From NCBI GenBank assembly GCA_020850595.1, contig JADZEK010000090.1, positions 1 through 64,000 on the forward strand: a stretch of 64,000 nt of DNA, written 5' to 3'. The stretch's first letter is position 1, and each line of letters starts with the position of its first letter. Of the stretch, positions 50,090 to 58,862 are shown piece by piece. The notes under the pieces were generated by a model, which saw only the letters and a list, made by a program, of their open reading frames with translations, did not search any database and was not told the DNA's origin. A program made the position numbers and the translations under genes. Origin of the DNA: Anaerolineales bacterium (GTDB lineage Bacteria; Chloroflexota; Anaerolineae; Anaerolineales; UBA6663).

Positions 50090-51718
50090 ATGACAACCTT
50101 CTTCCGCAATCTCTGGCAGAACCTGGTTGGCGGTGGCCGGCGCGAAGCGCCGCAGGTCGTGGCGCTCGTCACCGACCGCCCGCGCCACGCTCCCGGCCCG
50201 CAGGTGGATATTGCCCCAGATGACCCCATCGTGGGCTATTTCCAGATGGCTTCCGGCGCGGTGGAGATTGACAAGCTCGACCTGGCCTCGCCCGGCCTGC
50301 GCGCCCTGAAGGCCGCCGGGGTCAAGCTGGCCGTGCCACTGGTCAGCCAGGGCGAGCTGATCGGCCTGCTCAACCTCGGGCCGCGCCTGAGCGAGCAAGA
50401 CTACTCGGCCGACGACCGCGCCCTGCTCAGCAACCTGGCGACCCAGGCCGGGCCGGCCGTGCGCGTCGCCCAGCTCGTCCGCCAGCAGCAGATTGAGGCC
50501 CAAACCCGCGAGCGCCTGGAGCAGGAGCTGCGCGTGGCCCGTCTGATCCAGCAGACCCTGCTGCCCAAGGAGATGCCCAACCTGCCGGGCTGGAGCGTGG
50601 CGGGCTATTACCAGCCCGCCCGCGCCGTCGGCGGCGACTTCTACGACTTCCTGACCCTGGCCGATGGCCGCCTGGGCCTGGTGGTCGGCGACGTGACCGA
50701 CAAGGGCGTACCCGCCGCGCTGGTGATGGCGACCACGCGCGCCATCATGCGCGGCGCGGCGCGCCAATTCGACCAGCCGGGACAAGTGCTCGAGCGCGCC
50801 AATGAACTGCTGGTGCCCGACATCCCGCGCAACATGTTTGTGACCTGCCTTTACGCCATCCTCGATCCGCAGACCGGCCGCCTGGTCTACGCCAACGCCG
50901 GCCACGATCTGCCCTACCGCCACCACCAGGCCGGGGCCGATGAACTGCGCGCCACCGGCATGCCCCTGGGCCTGCTGCCCGGCATGATCTACGAAGAGAA
51001 AGAAACCATCGTGCGGCCGGGCGAGACCATCGTCTTCTACAGCGATGGCCTGGTCGAGGCGCATAATGCTGAGCGCGCCATGTTCAGCTTTGGCCGCTTG
51101 CAGTCGCTCGTGGGCGGCTATGCCGGCCACAGCGCCGACCTCGTCAAGTTCCTGCTCGACCAGTTGGCCGCCTTCACCGGGCCGGATTGGGAACAGGAAG
51201 ACGACGTCACCCTGGTCACGCTGGAGCGCGCCCCGTTGCCGGAGGGCGCGCCGGGCGGCGGCGCAGAAACCGAGGGCGAGTGGCGCACCCTGGCGCACTT
51301 CCAGTGGTCGAGCGAACCGGGCAACGAGCGCCTCGCCATGGCGCAAGTCGCCGCGGTGGTCAAGGACGAAGCTTTGCCGCCCGAGCGCCTGGAGCGTCTG
51401 AAGACCGGCGTGGCCGAAGCCACCATGAACGCCATGGAGCACGGCAACAAATTCAAGCCCGAAGTGCCGGTAGATTTCGTGGTGCTGGCCTCACCGCGGG
51501 CGCTGGCGGTGCGCATCACCGACTACGGCGGCGCGCAGGTGATCCCCGAGGCCCAGACCCCCAACCTGGAAGCCAAGCTGGCCGGTGAACAGACCCCGCG
51601 CGGCTGGGGCTTGTTCTTGATTGAGAAGATGGTAGATGAGGTGAACGTGACGGCTGGGGATGGCACGCACACCCTCGAACTGGTTATGTATCGCGGAGGA
51701 GGGCAAGATGGCCACTAA
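50090..51718 (+). CDS. RsbU/SpoIIE-type PP2C phosphatase with GAF-like N-terminus and fused C-terminal HATPase (anti-sigma-kinase-like) domain
   Basis: The 542-residue protein has a shortened GAF-like domain (about residues 35-130), a coiled linker, and a SpoIIE-type serine phosphatase domain (about 150-380) with QQTLLPKEMPN, AVGGDFYDF (metal aspartate), VVGDVTDKGVPAALVMA and FYSDGLVEA. The C-terminal 140 residues are an RsbW/SpoIIAB-like ATPase: VAEATMNAMEHGN (N-box), ITDYGGAQV and RGWGLFLIEKMVDEV. Phosphatase and kinase of a partner-switch are thus on one chain and would act on the two STAS proteins encoded next. The overlap with the STAS gene (11 bp) supports this. The ATG at 50090 has only a weak ribosome site (GGGG). 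Confidence 0.93.
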   Translation: MTTFFRNLWQNLVGGGRREAPQVVALVTDRPRHAPGPQVDIAPDDPIVGYFQMASGAVEIDKLDLASPGLRALKAAGVKLAVPLVSQGELIGLLNLGPRLSEQDYSADDRALLSNLATQAGPAVRVAQLVRQQQIEAQTRERLEQELRVARLIQQTLLPKEMPNLPGWSVAGYYQPARAVGGDFYDFLTLADGRLGLVVGDVTDKGVPAALVMATTRAIMRGAARQFDQPGQVLERANELLVPDIPRNMFVTCLYAILDPQTGRLVYANAGHDLPYRHHQAGADELRATGMPLGLLPGMIYEEKETIVRPGETIVFYSDGLVEAHNAERAMFSFGRLQSLVGGYAGHSADLVKFLLDQLAAFTGPDWEQEDDVTLVTLERAPLPEGAPGGGAETEGEWRTLAHFQWSSEPGNERLAMAQVAAVVKDEALPPERLERLKTGVAEATMNAMEHGNKFKPEVPVDFVVLASPRALAVRITDYGGAQVIPEAQTPNLEAKLAGEQTPRGWGLFLIEKMVDEVNVTAGDGTHTLELVMYRGGGQDGH

Positions 51719-52055
51719 GGCGCTGGAAGCCACTGTGCGCCAGCAAGGCGCCGTCGCCGTGATTGACCTGCGCGGCGAGATAGACTCGTTCGGCGAGGAA
51801 GCGCTCAACAACGCGTATGCCGAGGCCGAGCGCCGCAACCCGTCCGCCGTGCTGCTCAACTTCGCGGCGGTTGAGTACATCAACAGCACCGGGATTGCGC
51901 TGATCGTGGGCCTGCTGGCGCGCGCCCGCAAGAGCGCCCGCCGCCTGCTCACCACCGGCCTGAGCAGCCACTACGTCGAAATCTTCACCATCACACGCCT
52001 GGCCGACTTCATGAACATTTATCCCGATGAGGCCTCGGCGCTCGCCCAGGCCTAA
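51708..52055 (+). CDS. STAS-domain anti-sigma factor antagonist, first copy
   Basis: The 115-residue protein is a single STAS domain: VAVIDLRGEIDSFGEEALNN, then SAVLLNFAAVEYINSTGIAL, where the serine in NSTGI is the usual phosphorylation site, and RRLLTTGLSSHYVEIFTI. GGAGGAGGGC precedes the ATG at 51708, inside the end of the phosphatase gene. It should be dephosphorylated or phosphorylated by the phosphatase/kinase just upstream and then bind a target, possibly a sigma-factor antagonist elsewhere in the genome. Confidence 0.93.
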   Translation: MATKALEATVRQQGAVAVIDLRGEIDSFGEEALNNAYAEAERRNPSAVLLNFAAVEYINSTGIALIVGLLARARKSARRLLTTGLSSHYVEIFTITRLADFMNIYPDEASALAQA

Positions 52056-52090
52056 CCCACCCATCGCTCGCCTACCCTGAAGGAGTGCGC

Positions 52091-52441
52091 ATGTCCAAGC
52101 CCATCGCCACCCTGTCCACCCGCAAGCTCAGCGACGCCGTCAGCGTCATTGACGTCAAAGGCGAGGTGACCGCCGCCGCCGAGACAGCCCTGATGGACGC
52201 CTACAACGCGGCTGGGGCGCAGGTCAAGGCCATTGTTCTGAACTTCTCCGGCCTCGAGTATATGAACAGCAGCGGCATCGGCCTGCTGGTGACGCTCCTG
52301 ATCCGAGTCAACCGCCAGAAGCAGCGCCTGCTGGCCTACGGCCTGAGCGACCATTACCGGCAGATTTTTGATCTCACCCGCCTCGATGAGGCCATCGGCA
52401 TCCATGCCGACGAGGCCGCCGCGCTGGCCGCCGCGGCCTAG
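52091..52441 (+). CDS. STAS-domain anti-sigma factor antagonist, second copy
   Basis: The 116-residue protein is also a single STAS domain with VSVIDVKGEVTAAAETALMD and KAIVLNFSGLEYMNSSGIGL (serine in NSSGI). It is about half identical to the first copy by eye, so it arose by duplication. The ATG at 52091 follows AGGAG by five bases; an in-frame GTG six bases earlier sits on the Shine-Dalgarno site and is not used. Two antagonists for one phosphatase suggest two targets or graded output. Confidence 0.92.
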   Translation: MSKPIATLSTRKLSDAVSVIDVKGEVTAAAETALMDAYNAAGAQVKAIVLNFSGLEYMNSSGIGLLVTLLIRVNRQKQRLLAYGLSDHYRQIFDLTRLDEAIGIHADEAAALAAAA

Positions 52442-52481
52442 CGCCGGATCGGGCTGGGCAGAGGCCCAGACCAGCGAAGCC

Positions 52482-53264
52482 ATGAGCGCCAAGCCTCCCC
52501 AAGGCGATCAGCAGCAGCGCAGCCGCGCGAGTTGGGCCGCGCCGGTAGACCGCCTCAAGGTCAGCGAAGTGCCGGCCGGCGCCACCAACCTGAACGTGGA
52601 CGGCCGCGACCTGGCCAGCCCCATGCAGGGCTTCGGCCCCGTCTGGAAGAAGACCTACAAAATTCGGCTCACCGGCCTGCCGGCGACCCCGGCAGAGGTC
52701 ATGCGCGCCTGGAAAGAGAACTTTCCCAAGTTTCAGCCGCCCGAGAACCAGTTCTACCCGCCCATGGCGGGCGTCAAGCCGGGCGAGGTGCTCTTCATCA
52801 GCGCCACGCTGCCGGCCTTCCCCGGCCTCAAGGTCGGCATCCCCGTGTCGGCGGGCGTCATGGTCATGTACGCCGACGATGAGCTGTTCACCGTGATGAC
52901 CCCGGCTGGCTTCCCCGAAGCGGGGTGGAATACCTTCAGCGCCTACGAAGAAGACGGCGTGACCGTGGCCCAGGTGCAGTCTATGGCCCGCAGCGCCGAC
53001 CCGATCTACGAGTTCGGCTTCCGCTTCATGGGTGGGGCCAAACAGCAGGAGAAGATTTGGGCCTATGTGCTGCTGCATGTCGCGCAGCACTTCGGCGTGC
53101 AGAGCGAGGTGGTGACCAACTTCGAGTGTCTCGACCCCAGCCTGCAATGGGGGCAAAGCCGCAACGTCTGGCACAACGCCATCATTCGCACGACCTTCTA
53201 CAAGCTCGGCGCCCCTTTTCGCTGGCTGGCCGCCCGCTTCAAGAAACCTGCCGCGGCCGCCTAA
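52482..53264 (+). CDS. Conserved-looking protein of unknown function in the partner-switching cluster
   Basis: The 260-residue product has no signal peptide or clear membrane segment. It has the features KVSEVPAGATNLNVDGRDLA, GFGPVWKKTYKIRLTG, a GVMVMYADDELFTVMTPAG region of alternating hydrophobics and WAYVLLHVAQHFGV near the end. The mixed alpha/beta pattern with a hydrophobic cavity-like series recalls START/SRPBCC-type lipid-binding folds, but this is only an impression. It starts 40 bp after the second STAS gene and its stop abuts the ATG of the desaturase-like gene (TAAATG), so it belongs to the same unit. Confidence 0.7.
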   Translation: MSAKPPQGDQQQRSRASWAAPVDRLKVSEVPAGATNLNVDGRDLASPMQGFGPVWKKTYKIRLTGLPATPAEVMRAWKENFPKFQPPENQFYPPMAGVKPGEVLFISATLPAFPGLKVGIPVSAGVMVMYADDELFTVMTPAGFPEAGWNTFSAYEEDGVTVAQVQSMARSADPIYEFGFRFMGGAKQQEKIWAYVLLHVAQHFGVQSEVVTNFECLDPSLQWGQSRNVWHNAIIRTTFYKLGAPFRWLAARFKKPAAAA

Positions 53265-54692
53265 ATGCCAAAGTCTTACGATGCGGTGGTGGTCGGGGCA
53301 GGGCCCAACGGCCTGGCCGCGGCCATCACGCTGGCGCAGGCCGGGCGCTCGGTGCTGGTGCGCGAGGCGTCGGCTACTATCGGCGGCGGCGCGCGCTCAG
53401 CCGAACTGACCCTCCCCGGCTACATCCACGACATCTGCTCGGCCATCCACCCGCTGTCGCGCATCTCGCCCTTCCTGCGCGGGCTTGACCTGGCCGCGCA
53501 CGGCTTGCAGTGGGTAGACCCGCCCGCCGCGCTGGCCCACCCCCTCGACGACGGCCCAGCCGTGATCGTGGAGCGCTCGGTGGAGGCGACCGCCGCGACG
53601 CTTGGGCCTGATGCCGCCGCCTACCGCCGCCTGATGCAGCCGTTTGTGGGCCACTGGGCCGAGATGGCCGATGACCTGCTTGGCCCGCTCCCGTTACCCC
53701 CGCGCCACCCCATCCTCATGGCGCGCTTTGGCCTGAAAGGTGGCTGGCCCGCCGCCTGGGTCAAGCGTGCCAACTTCCGCGGCGTGCGCGCCCCCGCGTT
53801 GTTCGCGGGCAGCGCCGCCCACTCCATGCTGCCCTTGAGCGCGCTGCTCACCGCCGCGGTGGGGCTGCTCATCGGCGGCAGCGCCCATGCCGTCGGCTGG
53901 CCCCTGGCCCGCCAAGGGTCGCAAAGCATTGCCGATGCCCTGGCCGGGCTGCTGCGCTCGCTGGGCGGCGAGATCGAGACCAACGCGCCCGTCACCAACG
54001 TGGATGAACTGCCTCCCGCGCGCCATATCTTGTTTGACCTGACGCCGCGCCAGGTGGTCAAGATCGCCGGGCACAAACTACCGAGCGGCTACGTGCGCCG
54101 CTTGCAGGGCTTCCGCTATGGCGTGGGCGTGTTCAAGCTCGACTATGCCCTCGACGGCCCAATCCCCTGGCGCGACCCGGCCATCTTGCGCGCGGCCACG
54201 GCCCACCTGGGCGGCACGTTTGGCGAAATTGCGGCGGGCGAGGCCGCCGTGTGGCGCGGTGAGCACCCGGAGCGGCCGTTCGTGCTGCTGGCTCAGGCCA
54301 GCCTGTTTGACGAGGCGCGCGCCCCGGCGGGCAAGCACACCGTGTGGGCCTACTGCCACGTGCCGCACGGTTCCACCGTGGATATGAGCGAGCGCGTCAC
54401 CGCGCAGATTGAGCGCTTCGCGCCGGGCTTCCGCGACCGCATCCTGGCCGTCAGCAAACGCGGCCCGGCCGAGGTCGAAGCCCACAACCCCAACTACATT
54501 GGCGGCGACATCAACGGCGGCGTGCAAGATTGGCGGCAGTTCTTCACGCGGCCGGTGGCGCGTGCTGTGCCATATTCCACGCCCAATCCTCAGCTTTACT
54601 TTTGCTCGTCTTCCACTCCGCCCGGCGGGGGCGTGCACGGCATGTGCGGCTACCACGCCGCGCGGGCCGTCCTGCGCGCCAGCCGCGGCTAG
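53265..54692 (+). CDS. Phytoene desaturase-like FAD-dependent oxidoreductase (PYROXD2/CrtI group)
   Basis: The 475-residue flavoprotein has an N-terminal FAD motif [20 protein letters not shown] and an [18 protein letters not shown] segment, both typical of the large CrtI/CrtN and PYROXD2-like group. Near the end is [15 protein letters not shown], then [18 protein letters not shown], the conserved C-terminal FAD-side motif. Family members desaturate or isomerise carotenoids or act on other lipids. No phytoene synthase is nearby. It directly follows the unknown 260-residue protein gene with no intergenic space, so the pair may act on the same hydrophobic substrate. The link to the phosphatase/STAS switch is by operon position. 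Confidence 0.88.
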   Translation: MPKSYDAVVVGAGPNGLAAAITLAQAGRSVLVREASATIGGGARSAELTLPGYIHDICSAIHPLSRISPFLRGLDLAAHGLQWVDPPAALAHPLDDGPAVIVERSVEATAATLGPDAAAYRRLMQPFVGHWAEMADDLLGPLPLPPRHPILMARFGLKGGWPAAWVKRANFRGVRAPALFAGSAAHSMLPLSALLTAAVGLLIGGSAHAVGWPLARQGSQSIADALAGLLRSLGGEIETNAPVTNVDELPPARHILFDLTPRQVVKIAGHKLPSGYVRRLQGFRYGVGVFKLDYALDGPIPWRDPAILRAATAHLGGTFGEIAAGEAAVWRGEHPERPFVLLAQASLFDEARAPAGKHTVWAYCHVPHGSTVDMSERVTAQIERFAPGFRDRILAVSKRGPAEVEAHNPNYIGGDINGGVQDWRQFFTRPVARAVPYSTPNPQLYFCSSSTPPGGGVHGMCGYHAARAVLRASRG

Positions 54693-54813
54693 CGTAGGAG
54701 CAAGCTCCTGGCGCGCCGGTGACGGGCGGCCTTGTGCTGCCCACCATTGGCCGGTAAAATAGTCTCAGCGGGCAGAATTTCCTCAGGCCCGCATTCGCCA
54801 TGGGGGAGCCAAC

Positions 54814-57800
54814 ATGCGCCGCATCATCCACACGCTCGTTTGCCTTAGCCTGGCCCTGCCGCTGCTGACGTCGCTACCGGCCGGGGCGCAGTCGCCCGCC
54901 GTCGCACCCGCGCCGGCCACTGCCCCTGCGGCCAGCCAGCCGGCGGCCTACGCGCCCGGTGTGGTCCTCATCGGGCTGAAGCCCGGCCATTCCGTGGCGC
55001 TGGAAGGCCTTGCGGACTCGGCCGGGGCTGCACTGGAGGTGACGCTCGGACAGCTTGGCGTGCGGCAGGTCGAGCCGCTGTTGCCTCTGACATCAAGCAG
55101 CGCGCCGGCGCTCGCGGGGGCGAGTGCGCTGGGCCAAATCTACCGGTTGCGGCTGCTGCCCAGCGCGGATGTGCCGGCGGCGGTGGCGGTGTTGCAGGCT
55201 GACCCGGCGGTGGCGTTCGCCGAGCCGGACTACGTGGCCCACCTGATCACCACGCCCAACGACCCAGAATTCGCCGAGCAGTGGGCGTTGGCGACGATCA
55301 ACGCCCCGGCCGCCTGGAATGTGGTGACGGGCACGCCCACGGTGAGCATCGCGGTGATTGACGCCGGCCTGGATATCACGCACCCGGAGCTTGCCAACCA
55401 GCTTTGGACCAATCCGGGCGAGACGCCTGGCAACAGCCTGGATGACGACAACAACGGCTATGTGGATGACCTGCACGGCGCGAACATCTACGGCCAGAAC
55501 GCCGACCTGACCGACACGACCGGCCACGGCACGCAGGTGGCGGGCATCATGGCGGCGCAGACCAACAACGCGCTAGGCGTGGCGGGTGTGTGCTGGCAGT
55601 GCCGTCTGATGATCGTCAAGGTGGTGCAGCCGGGCGGGATCGCCAACTATTCCGACATCGCGGCGGGCATCGCGTATGCCGCCCAGAAGGGTGCGCAAGT
55701 CATCAACCTCAGCCTGGGTGGCTTGACCGACTCGGCCACGCTGCGGGCGGCCATCGCCGCCGCGGCGCCCTCGGCGGTGATTGTGGCCGGGGCCGGCAAC
55801 AACAACAGCGCCGCGCCGTTCTACCCCGCCGCCTATCCCGAGGTGGTGGCGGTGGCTGGCACGACGATCAGCGACACGAAGGTCAGCACCTCCAACTATG
55901 GGAGCTGGGTGGACCTCACCGCGCCCGGCGAGCTCATCACCACCACGCTCGACGGCGGCAGCTACGGGCCGGCCAGTGGCACTTCGCTGGCGGCGCCGTT
56001 CGTGGCGGGCGCGGCGGCCCTGTTGCGCAGCCAGCACCCCGGTTGGTCGCCCGCGTTGGTGCGGGCACAGTTGTTGCACACCGCCGTAGACATTGACGCG
56101 CTCAACCCCAGCTACGCAGGTCAGTTGGGTCACGGCCGGCTCGATCTGGCGGCGGCTGTCACCAACACGCCTGTGCCGCTCATCACCCTGCAGCAAGTAC
56201 TGGTCAACAATCAGGCCAATGGCACACCCGCCCCAAACTCAACGGCCGACGTGGCCTTCGCGCTCTATAACGACTGGGGCCGGGCCACGAACCTCCAGGC
56301 GACGCTCACTGGCGGCGGCGCGCACGTTACGGTCCTTACGGCCACGGTGGCCTATGACCCGCTCGATGCCTACCAGACCTCAGCAGGCAAGGGCGTGGCC
56401 CGGATTAGCATCGCCAATGCGGCCGGATTTGGCGCGGCGCTGCCGTTCACGCTCACACTGACGGCGGCCGGCGGTTACTCGGCCGCGTTCCCGGTCACGG
56501 TGACGACGCAATCCCAGATGGTGGATGTCAGTGGTACTTTGCTGGCCAATACGACCTGGACCAACAATCATGTCTACCACGTGGTTGACACAGTTGCGAT
56601 TGCCAATGGCTACACGCTTACAATCGAGGCCGGCACGGTGGTCATGTTCGAAGCGGATAAGGCGCTGTACGTCCTGGGCAACTTGGTGGCGATTGGTACG
56701 GCCGAACAGCCCATCGTGTTCACCTCTGCCAGCAATACACCGGCGGGCGGGGATTGGGACCGAATCCTGTTCGCGTACGGCAGCACGGACACAGTTTTCG
56801 ACGGCGAGTTCAATTACGTCAGCGGCTCGATCATCAGCCACGCCACAATTGAGTATGGCGGCGATATCTACGCCGAAGATACCTCCCTCTACTTCGGGCA
56901 CAACGAAGTTCGCAATATGGGCGGCCTAGCCGGGGATGGCCCCATGACGGTGGTAAAAGACAACGCATTCACCAATGCCGGTATCTGGCATACCGGCAGC
57001 ATGCAGGCTATTGGCAATACCATCACCAACGGCGGATTGACGTTGGATGGGGCCGGATTGGTGAGCCACAACTCCGTGGCAGGCGGTTCGGTCAGCATTC
57101 GCGTAGCGGATGTGGTCTCCAACCGATTTGTCGGCCAGGACGGCGAGGTGCTGATCAACGGCACAGGCGTCATCAGCGGTAACCTGATTGCGAACAATAC
57201 CGGCAACGGCCTGCGTGTGCTTGGGTGGCCGACCGTGATGAACAACACCATCGTGGGCAACGGCGCCGTGGTTTTCACCGAAGATAGCGTTGGCCCGTCG
57301 CAGGTGCACCACAATAACCTGATCGCGGCGGCCGGGCAGTTCGCCTTCCGCAACAACACGGCCAGTAATCCCAGCGCCACCGACAATTGGTGGGGAACGA
57401 CCAGCGCCGCAACGATTAATGGCTTGATCCGAGACGGCTTGGACCAAGTCGGCTACGGCATTGTGACCTATAACCCGGTGCTCACCGGCCCGGAGGCCGC
57501 CGCGCCGGCGTATGTTACGGCGGTAGACATCAACCCAGATACAACGCTGGGCATCCAAACGGGCACGTTCCAGGTAGCGTTCAGCGCGCCTATGGATCAG
57601 AGCGTAGATCCGGCGTTGACCTTCGGCTCGGCGGCGCCATATGATGCGTTCAGCATCACCGATGGGGCTGTCTGGCTGGACGCCACGCACTGGCAGGCCA
57701 CGTTCGATGTGACCTCTCTAGTGGCGCGCGGGGTGTATACGGTCAGCGTCAGCGGCGCGGTTGGGCTGGACGGGATGATGATCGCCGACGATACGCGGAC

Positions 57801-58206
57801 CCAGTTCACGGTTGACTATGCCGGCACCATCACCGACCAGACGCCGCCGAGCGTTTCAGAGGTGGTCGCGACGGGCAGCGACGCTGACGCCAGCCTGATG
57901 CAGGCGTTCTGGTCGGCCACCAATGCTTCGGTGGGCCTGCTATCACCGGCGGCGGACGGGGGCGTGACGGGCTATCGTTATGCCATTGGGTCGGCGCCCG
58001 GCGCGACCGATGTGGTCAACTGGACCACCACGAACAATGCCGGCGTGACCCGCAGCCTGCCCGGCCTGATGGCGGGGCACACCTATTGGCTCAGTGTGCA
58101 GGCGCGAAACGCTGGCGGTCTGTGGAGCCTGGTGGAGTACGCTGAGTTCATCGCCGGCTACCGGACGCTGTGGCGCGTATTCCTGCCGCTAGCGGGCCGG
58201 CCGTAG
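54814..58206 (+). CDS. Secreted subtilisin-family (S8) serine protease with beta-helix and Ig-like domains
   Basis: The 1130-residue protein has a signal peptide (about residues 1-25), an I9-like propeptide (about 48-140, GVVLIGLKPGHSVALEGL), and an S8 catalytic domain with the triad D183 (VIDAGLDITHPEL), H238 (GHGTQVAGIMAA) and S391 (GTSLAAPFVAGA), plus the oxyanion asparagine in AGAGNNNSA. After about residue 450 come beta-rich modules and a parallel beta-helix (about 590-900, with NNTIVGNG and NNLIAAAG turns). A Big-like domain (VDINPDTTLGIQTGTFQVAF) and a fibronectin-like domain (about 1010-1120) follow. The C-terminus RVFLPLAGRP is a common Chloroflexi extracellular tail. It is expected to be a surface or exported protease; the target is unknown. 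Confidence 0.93.
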   Translation: MRRIIHTLVCLSLALPLLTSLPAGAQSPAVAPAPATAPAASQPAAYAPGVVLIGLKPGHSVALEGLADSAGAALEVTLGQLGVRQVEPLLPLTSSSAPALAGASALGQIYRLRLLPSADVPAAVAVLQADPAVAFAEPDYVAHLITTPNDPEFAEQWALATINAPAAWNVVTGTPTVSIAVIDAGLDITHPELANQLWTNPGETPGNSLDDDNNGYVDDLHGANIYGQNADLTDTTGHGTQVAGIMAAQTNNALGVAGVCWQCRLMIVKVVQPGGIANYSDIAAGIAYAAQKGAQVINLSLGGLTDSATLRAAIAAAAPSAVIVAGAGNNNSAAPFYPAAYPEVVAVAGTTISDTKVSTSNYGSWVDLTAPGELITTTLDGGSYGPASGTSLAAPFVAGAAALLRSQHPGWSPALVRAQLLHTAVDIDALNPSYAGQLGHGRLDLAAAVTNTPVPLITLQQVLVNNQANGTPAPNSTADVAFALYNDWGRATNLQATLTGGGAHVTVLTATVAYDPLDAYQTSAGKGVARISIANAAGFGAALPFTLTLTAAGGYSAAFPVTVTTQSQMVDVSGTLLANTTWTNNHVYHVVDTVAIANGYTLTIEAGTVVMFEADKALYVLGNLVAIGTAEQPIVFTSASNTPAGGDWDRILFAYGSTDTVFDGEFNYVSGSIISHATIEYGGDIYAEDTSLYFGHNEVRNMGGLAGDGPMTVVKDNAFTNAGIWHTGSMQAIGNTITNGGLTLDGAGLVSHNSVAGGSVSIRVADVVSNRFVGQDGEVLINGTGVISGNLIANNTGNGLRVLGWPTVMNNTIVGNGAVVFTEDSVGPSQVHHNNLIAAAGQFAFRNNTASNPSATDNWWGTTSAATINGLIRDGLDQVGYGIVTYNPVLTGPEAAAPAYVTAVDINPDTTLGIQTGTFQVAFSAPMDQSVDPALTFGSAAPYDAFSITDGAVWLDATHWQATFDVTSLVARGVYTVSVSGAVGLDGMMIADDTRTQFTVDYAGTITDQTPPSVSEVVATGSDADASLMQAFWSATNASVGLLSPAADGGVTGYRYAIGSAPGATDVVNWTTTNNAGVTRSLPGLMAGHTYWLSVQARNAGGLWSLVEYAEFIAGYRTLWRVFLPLAGRP

Positions 58207-58463
58207 GCGAACACTCTCCGTCCAGGCCGACTGATCCTGCCGCACTAGCTCGCCGGGCGCGAACGGCAGGCCGTTCGCGCCCGGCGTTTTGATGGCGGCG
58301 TTTGGCCCTACAGCCGCGCTGGGCCGCGTCCTACACCGCTTTCAGCGACCGCCTGATAGCCGCTGCCCGCCCCTTTCGCTATCCTCACTCTCAGACGCCC
58401 CAGATGGCCGCCGGTGGGGCGTCCGGCCGCGCGACCGCGGCTGTACTTGAAAGGGACAGTGGG
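58207..58463 (+). other. Intergenic region after the protease
   Basis: Apart from the strong terminator at 58251-58290 it holds a 9-bp stem-loop (GACGCCCCA 58394-58402 with TGGGGCGTC 58415-58423) shortly before the possible small gene at 58464. I see no gene here. Confidence 0.5.
58251..58290 (+). terminator. Strong intrinsic terminator after the protease gene
   Basis: CGCCGGGCGCGAACGG (58251-58266) pairs perfectly with CCGTTCGCGCCCGGCG (58271-58286), a 16-bp stem with a 4-nt loop, followed by TTTT (58287-58290). Confidence 0.88.
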
Positions 58464-58768
58464 ATGTTCGGTCAACTGGACGAGACGCAACTGAATGCGG
58501 GTCTGGCCTATCTGCTGGCGGAGTGTCCCCAGTGCGCGGTGAAGTACGCAGTGACGCCCGACCCACTGACGCCGGGCAAGTGGGCGTTCTATCAGCGCGA
58601 CGCCGCGGGCCGCCGCTCTCGCATAGCTGCACGGGCGGGTTGCTGTGCCTGCGCGGCCACGCGCTCACCATTACGCTGCGGCAGGCGGTGCTGACGCAGG
58701 CCGGCGCGTGGCTGAACGTGCTCGGGGCGGACGTGCTCGGGGCGGGCGTGCAGCCGGCGCTAAATTAG
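58464..58768 (+). pseudogene. Small gene, apparently frameshifted
   Basis: The frame starting at ATG 58464 encodes MFGQLDETQLNAGLAYLLAE, then CPQCAVKYAVTPDPLTPGKW and FYQRDAAGRR before degenerating. From around 58610 the next frame continues sensibly with GPPLSHSCTGGLLCLRGHAL, TITLRQAVLTQAGAW and a stop at 58766-58768. Joining the two gives about 100 residues with a CPQC and later CLRGH pair that could bind zinc. A single-base change near 58605-58620 would explain this: either a true pseudogene, a sequencing error, or programmed shifting (no slippery heptamer seen). GAAAGGGA precedes the ATG at a usable distance. No family recognised. Confidence 0.45.
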
Positions 58769-58807
58769 CCTGGCCGAATGGCGGCGCGGTTCGCCGCCTT
58801 CTCCAAA

Positions 58808-58845
58808 CAGGCGTCCAGCCTCCTCCGCGGGAGGCTGGACGCCTG
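58808..58845. terminator. Bidirectional terminator between convergent genes
   Basis: CAGGCGTCCAGCCTCC (58808-58823) and GGAGGCTGGACGCCTG (58830-58845) form a perfect 16-bp stem with a 6-nt loop. On the minus strand TTT follows, directly after the RecD2-like gene ends; on the plus strand a weak AGTCTCT follows. Confidence 0.7.
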
Positions 58846-58862
58846 AGTCTCTAAGCGGACGG

